Assembly: GCF_010645065.1 (NCBI RefSeq)
Contig: NZ_JAADZW010000016.1
Location: 62,001 to 126,000 of the forward strand
From: Flavobacterium fluviatile
Lineage (GTDB): Bacteria > Bacteroidota > Bacteroidia > Flavobacteriales > Flavobacteriaceae
Length of the DNA: 64,000 nt
Direction of reading: 5' to 3'
Below, piece by piece: positions 60,381 to 64,000 of this stretch. Position numbers and translations under genes: made by a program. The first letter of the stretch is position 1; each line of letters begins with the position of its first letter. The notes beneath the pieces are model-generated. The model saw only the letters and a program-made list of their open reading frames with translations. It was not told the DNA's origin and ran no database searches.

Positions 60381-62153
60381 TTATTTCGTACTTAGTTCGT
60401 CAACTAAATCTAAAGTCTGCAGAATGATATTTTTATCTGCTTTAGAGGAGTTTAGCTTTAACTCGAATTTGAGTTTGTTATCAACCAGTTTTTTTGCCGA
60501 ATATAAAGTCACATCTGTAAACTGCTGCGTTAGTCTGTTCAGGCTTTTTATATCAGATGGTTTAGCTTCTCCTGAATTAGAATAAGCTGTAACCAATTTA
60601 TCCATGCTCACCCGGGCTGCAAAATAATTTTGTTTCAGTTCCTTTTTAACTTCTTTTGAAAATGAATTCTCTTTTGGAAAAATATGATCAATACTGTTTC
60701 CAATAATCACCACATCTTTGTCCTTAAAAATAAACAAATTACCAAATTCCTGGGTTCCTTTTATTTCGTAATAATTTCCTTTTTGAGTCAGTCCTTTTTT
60801 ACGAACGCCTAATTGAATCAGTTTTTCACCAAAAGTCGGGTGTGTTGAAGTAAAAATCACTGAAAATAACGGCACCTGTTTTTTTATGGTTTTCACTACC
60901 TCTTTGGACTCAAAATTCTCATCGTACTCATACGTTTTTGTGGTTACTTTCTTTTCGGAAACATCATAAAGAAACATACTTAAATCCCCATCGAAAAGAG
61001 TAGCTGTAGCTTCTTCATCAATAATGGTCGAAATAATGTCAGTTGCAACACCAATATCCTCTTTCAGGATATATGGATTATTGAAAATTTCAGCGCTTAG
61101 TGTCGGAAAACTATTGAGCATTTCCTTTGTATTAAAATGATAGGTCATGTAACCGAGCGGTTTTTGAGCTGGAAAATAATTAAAGATGTTTTTATTCGCT
61201 TTCCTGTTACTGATTTTCCCCACCAAATCTGCAATTGGTTTGGAATATTCTACAATTTCCTCAATCCGTGCATTATCATTATCAAAATAAAAATCGACAT
61301 TTATCCCTTTTACAAAATTCCCCCAGTTTTTCTGGCTTGGAAAAAACTTATTATAAGTTGTAAATTGTGCCAAAGCCATATAAGCCGAATTGAAACCGCT
61401 CAATGCCGCTCCATAATCAACCCAGCAGGAAATATCAGCGTTTTCATGTACTTTATCTGAAGCCGGAACCGTAAATCCGTTTTCAAAAAGCAATTTTATA
61501 AACCTGTTTTGACTGATGGCCTGAATGCTGTCAAAAGCTGTCTGCTCTTTTTGGTAATTAGCATAATAATTATCTGAATAATCTGCGTAAGTTGTATCTA
61601 CTGAAGATTCAGCCGGTACATCAATAACAACATCTGTAGCTTCCACTGCTACTGAATCCATAATGGGTGGAGCAGTAGTATAATCATTATAAGAATATCT
61701 TTTGGTTAATCCGAAAATGACCAAATGGCTGTCATTCCACGCCAAAGTTGTTTTTTTATCGCCGGAATTATATACAGAATACTGTCCAAAATCTTCGATT
61801 AGAGGTTTTGCAAGCGAATCATTTCCTTTGTCCTGCTGAATTAAAAAGGCTTTAATATCACTTCTGCTTTTAATTGGAATTGTAATCTGATAATAGGGAA
61901 TACTATCTGAATAATTCCCGTGGACCGTTATTTTCTGGTCTAATTTTATAAGATTTGCATATTCATTCACGTCCAGTTTCATTTTATCTTTCGCATTTTT
62001 TAAAAGAGAATGATTTAAAACCTCAGCAACGTTAACTTTTTTAGAAAGCTGACTTCCATTAAACTGAACAAAATAATCCTGTTTTTTTGAAAGTGTCTGA
62101 CCGTGGATTAAGCTGAATGTGAATAAAATTATTAATGTAAAAAATTGTTTCAT
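60381..62153 (-). CDS. Secreted protein of unknown function, DUF4836-like
   Basis: The 590-aa protein has a signal peptide (MKQFFTLIILFTFSLIHG). It shows a series of beta segments and Asp/Asn-rich loops (YYQITIPIKSRSDIKAFLIQ, NDSHLVIFGLTKRYSY). From memory it recalls the Bacteroidota DUF4836 group, but I cannot check. It is 15 bp downstream of a lipoprotein gene on the same strand, so the pair may be an operon. It is probably surface or periplasmic. Confidence 0.6.
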   Translation of the reverse strand: MKQFFTLIILFTFSLIHGQTLSKKQDYFVQFNGSQLSKKVNVAEVLNHSLLKNAKDKMKLDVNEYANLIKLDQKITVHGNYSDSIPYYQITIPIKSRSDIKAFLIQQDKGNDSLAKPLIEDFGQYSVYNSGDKKTTLAWNDSHLVIFGLTKRYSYNDYTTAPPIMDSVAVEATDVVIDVPAESSVDTTYADYSDNYYANYQKEQTAFDSIQAISQNRFIKLLFENGFTVPASDKVHENADISCWVDYGAALSGFNSAYMALAQFTTYNKFFPSQKNWGNFVKGINVDFYFDNDNARIEEIVEYSKPIADLVGKISNRKANKNIFNYFPAQKPLGYMTYHFNTKEMLNSFPTLSAEIFNNPYILKEDIGVATDIISTIIDEEATATLFDGDLSMFLYDVSEKKVTTKTYEYDENFESKEVVKTIKKQVPLFSVIFTSTHPTFGEKLIQLGVRKKGLTQKGNYYEIKGTQEFGNLFIFKDKDVVIIGNSIDHIFPKENSFSKEVKKELKQNYFAARVSMDKLVTAYSNSGEAKPSDIKSLNRLTQQFTDVTLYSAKKLVDNKLKFELKLNSSKADKNIILQTLDLVDELSTK

Positions 62154-62168
62154 GGGGAAGTATAATGA

Positions 62169-62801
62169 TTATTGATTTAATTGAATCTTGTTATTCATCA
62201 GCGATGATTTTTTAAGGACACTGTACATGCTTTGTTTTAAGAACACTGTTTTTTTGTTTTTGGAAATTTTGCTGTTAGCATTGGATGTCGATGCAATATC
62301 ATGATCAAAAGTGTAAATTGATACAATGCTGGCTTTTTCCAGATCTTCCTTTTTCTTTTCGTCCTTAATCAGTTTTTCAGTAATTGGATACGATGCAATT
62401 CTCTCAAAACTCTTTGAATCTGCCGCAAAATGAATCTGATTTTTTTGCTTGTTCAAAGTATTTACAACTTCGTTCAACGCTTTCGGATTTTTATAATCTA
62501 ATTTGATGATAAAAACATATCTGTCAAAATCGGTTTTGGTTGTTACATTTGAAATTCCATCTATTTTTGAAACTTTTGATTTAAATTCCTCCATTTTCTG
62601 AGTGATTTCCTGTTCGTTTGGAATTTTCACTCCATCTACTTCTTCCAGCCAGATAGCCGATTTTGTTTTTAACCACGACTGCGAAAAATCAACCATCAGC
62701 GTATATTCGCCACTTTGATCATCATGGTGTTTGATTCTTTCTGTTATTTCAAAACAGCCAGTTAAGAGTAAACAGCAGCACAATGCAAATATTTTCTTCA
62801 T
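62169..62801 (-). CDS. Lipoprotein of unknown function
   Basis: The 210-aa protein has a lipobox LLTGC (lipid Cys16). The body has an alpha/beta look (SGEYTLMVDFSQSWLKTKSA, TKTDFDRYVFIIKLDYKNPKALNEVV) and a Lys-rich C-terminus. I do not recognise a family. It is encoded with the 60381 protein. It diverges from hemB. Confidence 0.6.
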   Translation of the reverse strand: MKKIFALCCCLLLTGCFEITERIKHHDDQSGEYTLMVDFSQSWLKTKSAIWLEEVDGVKIPNEQEITQKMEEFKSKVSKIDGISNVTTKTDFDRYVFIIKLDYKNPKALNEVVNTLNKQKNQIHFAADSKSFERIASYPITEKLIKDEKKKEDLEKASIVSIYTFDHDIASTSNANSKISKNKKTVFLKQSMYSVLKKSSLMNNKIQLNQ

Positions 62802-62933
62802 TTGAGAAATTTAAATTTGAAAAATTCATTCCGTAAGAAGATTCCTGACAGAAGTTAAAAAAAGTGATACGAATTTAGATAATATTAACGAATTCTAACT
62901 CATTACAGGTTTATTATTTAGCCGATATTTCTG

Positions 62934-62941
62934 TAACTTTG
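62934..62941 (+). promoter_or_regulatory. -7 box of hemB
   Basis: TAACTTTG matches TAnnTTTG. It lies 76 bp before the start at 63018, leaving a moderate leader. Confidence 0.55.
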
Positions 62942-63017
62942 CGCCACTTATTTTAATTTCAGTTCTGGAAGGAATATAAGCTCTTAATATTTCCTTTAGA
63001 ACCTATAAAAAACAACT

Positions 63018-64000
63018 ATGTTCCCACTACAAAGAAACCGCCGTTTAAGAACTAATGAGTCGATTCGTTCTTTAGTTCGTGAAACTACTTTAAGTCCAAA
63101 TGATTTTATGCTTCCGATGTTTGTTGCCGAAGGAAAAGATGTAAAAGTCGCCATTCCGTCGATGCCCGGAATTTACCGCCATTCATTGGACAATACCATA
63201 AAAGAAGTAAAGGAAGCGTGGGATCTGGGAATCAAAGCGGTGAATATTTATGTAAAAGTAAGCGACCATCTTAAGGACAATAAAGGCGTTGAGGCCTGGA
63301 ACAAAGACGGTTTGATGCAACAGACTATCCGTGCTATTAAAGATGCTGTTCCGGAAATGATTGTAATGCCGGATGTCGCTTTAGATCCTTATTCCATTTA
63401 CGGTCATGACGGAATTATAGAAAACGGCCAGTTAATTAATGATGCGACAGTTGATGCTTTGACCCGAATGAGCCTAAGCCACGCTGAAGCCGGAGCCGAT
63501 TTTGTAGCGCCAAGCGACATGATGGACGGAAGGGTTTTGGCTATCAGAAAAGCTTTGGAAGAAAACGGTCACCATAACGTGGGGATAATGAGTTATAGTG
63601 CCAAATATGCTTCAGCTTTTTACGGACCATTTCGTGATGCTTTAGATTCTGCTCCTGTAGATTCACAAAATATTCCAAAAGACAAGAAAACTTATCAGAT
63701 GGATTATGCTAATCGAATTGAAGGAATCCGCGAAGCATTATTAGACGTTGAAGAAGGTGCTGACATCGTAATGGTAAAACCGGGAATGGCATATCTGGAC
63801 ATTGTTCGTGAAGTAAAAAATGCCGTTCATGTACCTGTTGCGGTTTATCAGGTATCTGGTGAGTACGCAATGGTAAAGGCCGCAGCTGAAAAAGGTTGGC
63901 TGGATCACGACAAAATTATGATAGAGCAACTTTATTGCATTAAGCGTGCAGGAGCTAATATTATCTCTACTTATTTCGCCAAAGAAGCTGCTGCAATTTT
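63018..64000 (+). CDS. hemB: Porphobilinogen synthase, C-terminus cut by window edge
   Basis: This is 5-aminolevulinate dehydratase, joining two ALA into porphobilinogen. 327 codons are present of about 330; the last is cut at the window edge (after KEAAAI). Features: FPLQRNRRLRTNESIRSLV at the start, the active-site Lys in IVMVKPGMAYLDIV, and the other in GIMSYSAKYASAFYGPF. No metal-type Cys cluster is seen where zinc enzymes have DVALDPY..., which suggests a Mg-type enzyme. It has its own promoter, separate from the hemA operon. Confidence 0.95.
   Translation, partial: MFPLQRNRRLRTNESIRSLVRETTLSPNDFMLPMFVAEGKDVKVAIPSMPGIYRHSLDNTIKEVKEAWDLGIKAVNIYVKVSDHLKDNKGVEAWNKDGLMQQTIRAIKDAVPEMIVMPDVALDPYSIYGHDGIIENGQLINDATVDALTRMSLSHAEAGADFVAPSDMMDGRVLAIRKALEENGHHNVGIMSYSAKYASAFYGPFRDALDSAPVDSQNIPKDKKTYQMDYANRIEGIREALLDVEEGADIVMVKPGMAYLDIVREVKNAVHVPVAVYQVSGEYAMVKAAAEKGWLDHDKIMIEQLYCIKRAGANIISTYFAKEAAAI

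Overview
The window is a low-GC stretch of chromosome from a member of the Bacteroidota, almost certainly Flavobacterium or a close relative. The evidence is the gliding-motility lipoprotein GldH, the RicT-GldH-PBP1A gene order, a lycopene cyclase, many short secreted proteins and lipoproteins, promoters of the Bacteroidota type (TTTG, then TAnnTTTG near the start site), and many short intergenic palindromes. No rRNA, tRNA, CRISPR array or prophage was seen. Most of the window is ordinary housekeeping sequence, with patches of repeats.

Layout. Positions 1-6,450 hold an outer-membrane protein cut by the window edge, two HAD phosphatases, a CAT-like acyltransferase, ferritin and a Cys/Lys-rich small protein. 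Positions 6,600-19,000 hold SSB, a GNAT-nitrilase fusion, a 180-bp tandem repeat array with a GIY-YIG nuclease gene, an M28 peptidase, a rhodanese/LysR pair, an epimerase, an alkyltransferase, an exonuclease and a frameshifted AlkZ-like gene. Positions 19,100-25,350 hold a nucleoside-gate membrane protein, a truncated IS200-type transposase inside paired hairpin arrays, class I fumarase, a Crp-type regulator, an SDR and a gene broken by a stop codon. Positions 25,360-36,500 hold 3-oxoacid CoA-transferase, PBP1A, GldH, RicT, a RhuM-like gene, TrhO, bacilliredoxin, lycopene cyclase and a thioredoxin. Positions 36,650-43,450 form a metal-homeostasis block: TonB receptor, flavin oxidoreductase, MerC protein, Fur-family regulator, Nramp-UspA fusion and DtxR/MntR regulator, with palindromic operators visible. 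Positions 44,100-64,000 are a heme region: hemJ and hemH, an AraC regulator, a periplasmic redox cluster (two YceI proteins, a c-type cytochrome lipoprotein, an OB-fold protein, a DUF5777 barrel, a globin-like lipoprotein), then hemA, hemC, hemD, hemE, a REP-type transposase, hemF and hemB.

How the genes work together. HemA, B, C, D, E, F, J and H cover every step from glutamyl-tRNA to protoheme except glutamate-1-semialdehyde aminotransferase (hemL), which is not seen here. Heme users (cytochrome, globin) and iron handling (ferritin, ferrochelatase, metal importers) lie in the same window.

The most unusual feature is repeat biology. Three different small nuclease or transposase genes each sit inside their own family of hairpin repeats: GIY-YIG with 150-bp four-way-junction units, IS200-like Y1 with a multi-hairpin cassette, and a RAYT with inverted REP hairpins. 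The four-way-junction element also occurs singly near 17.7 kb, with different stem sequences that still pair perfectly. Two protein genes (hemF and an epimerase) appear to carry repeat-derived in-frame inserts.
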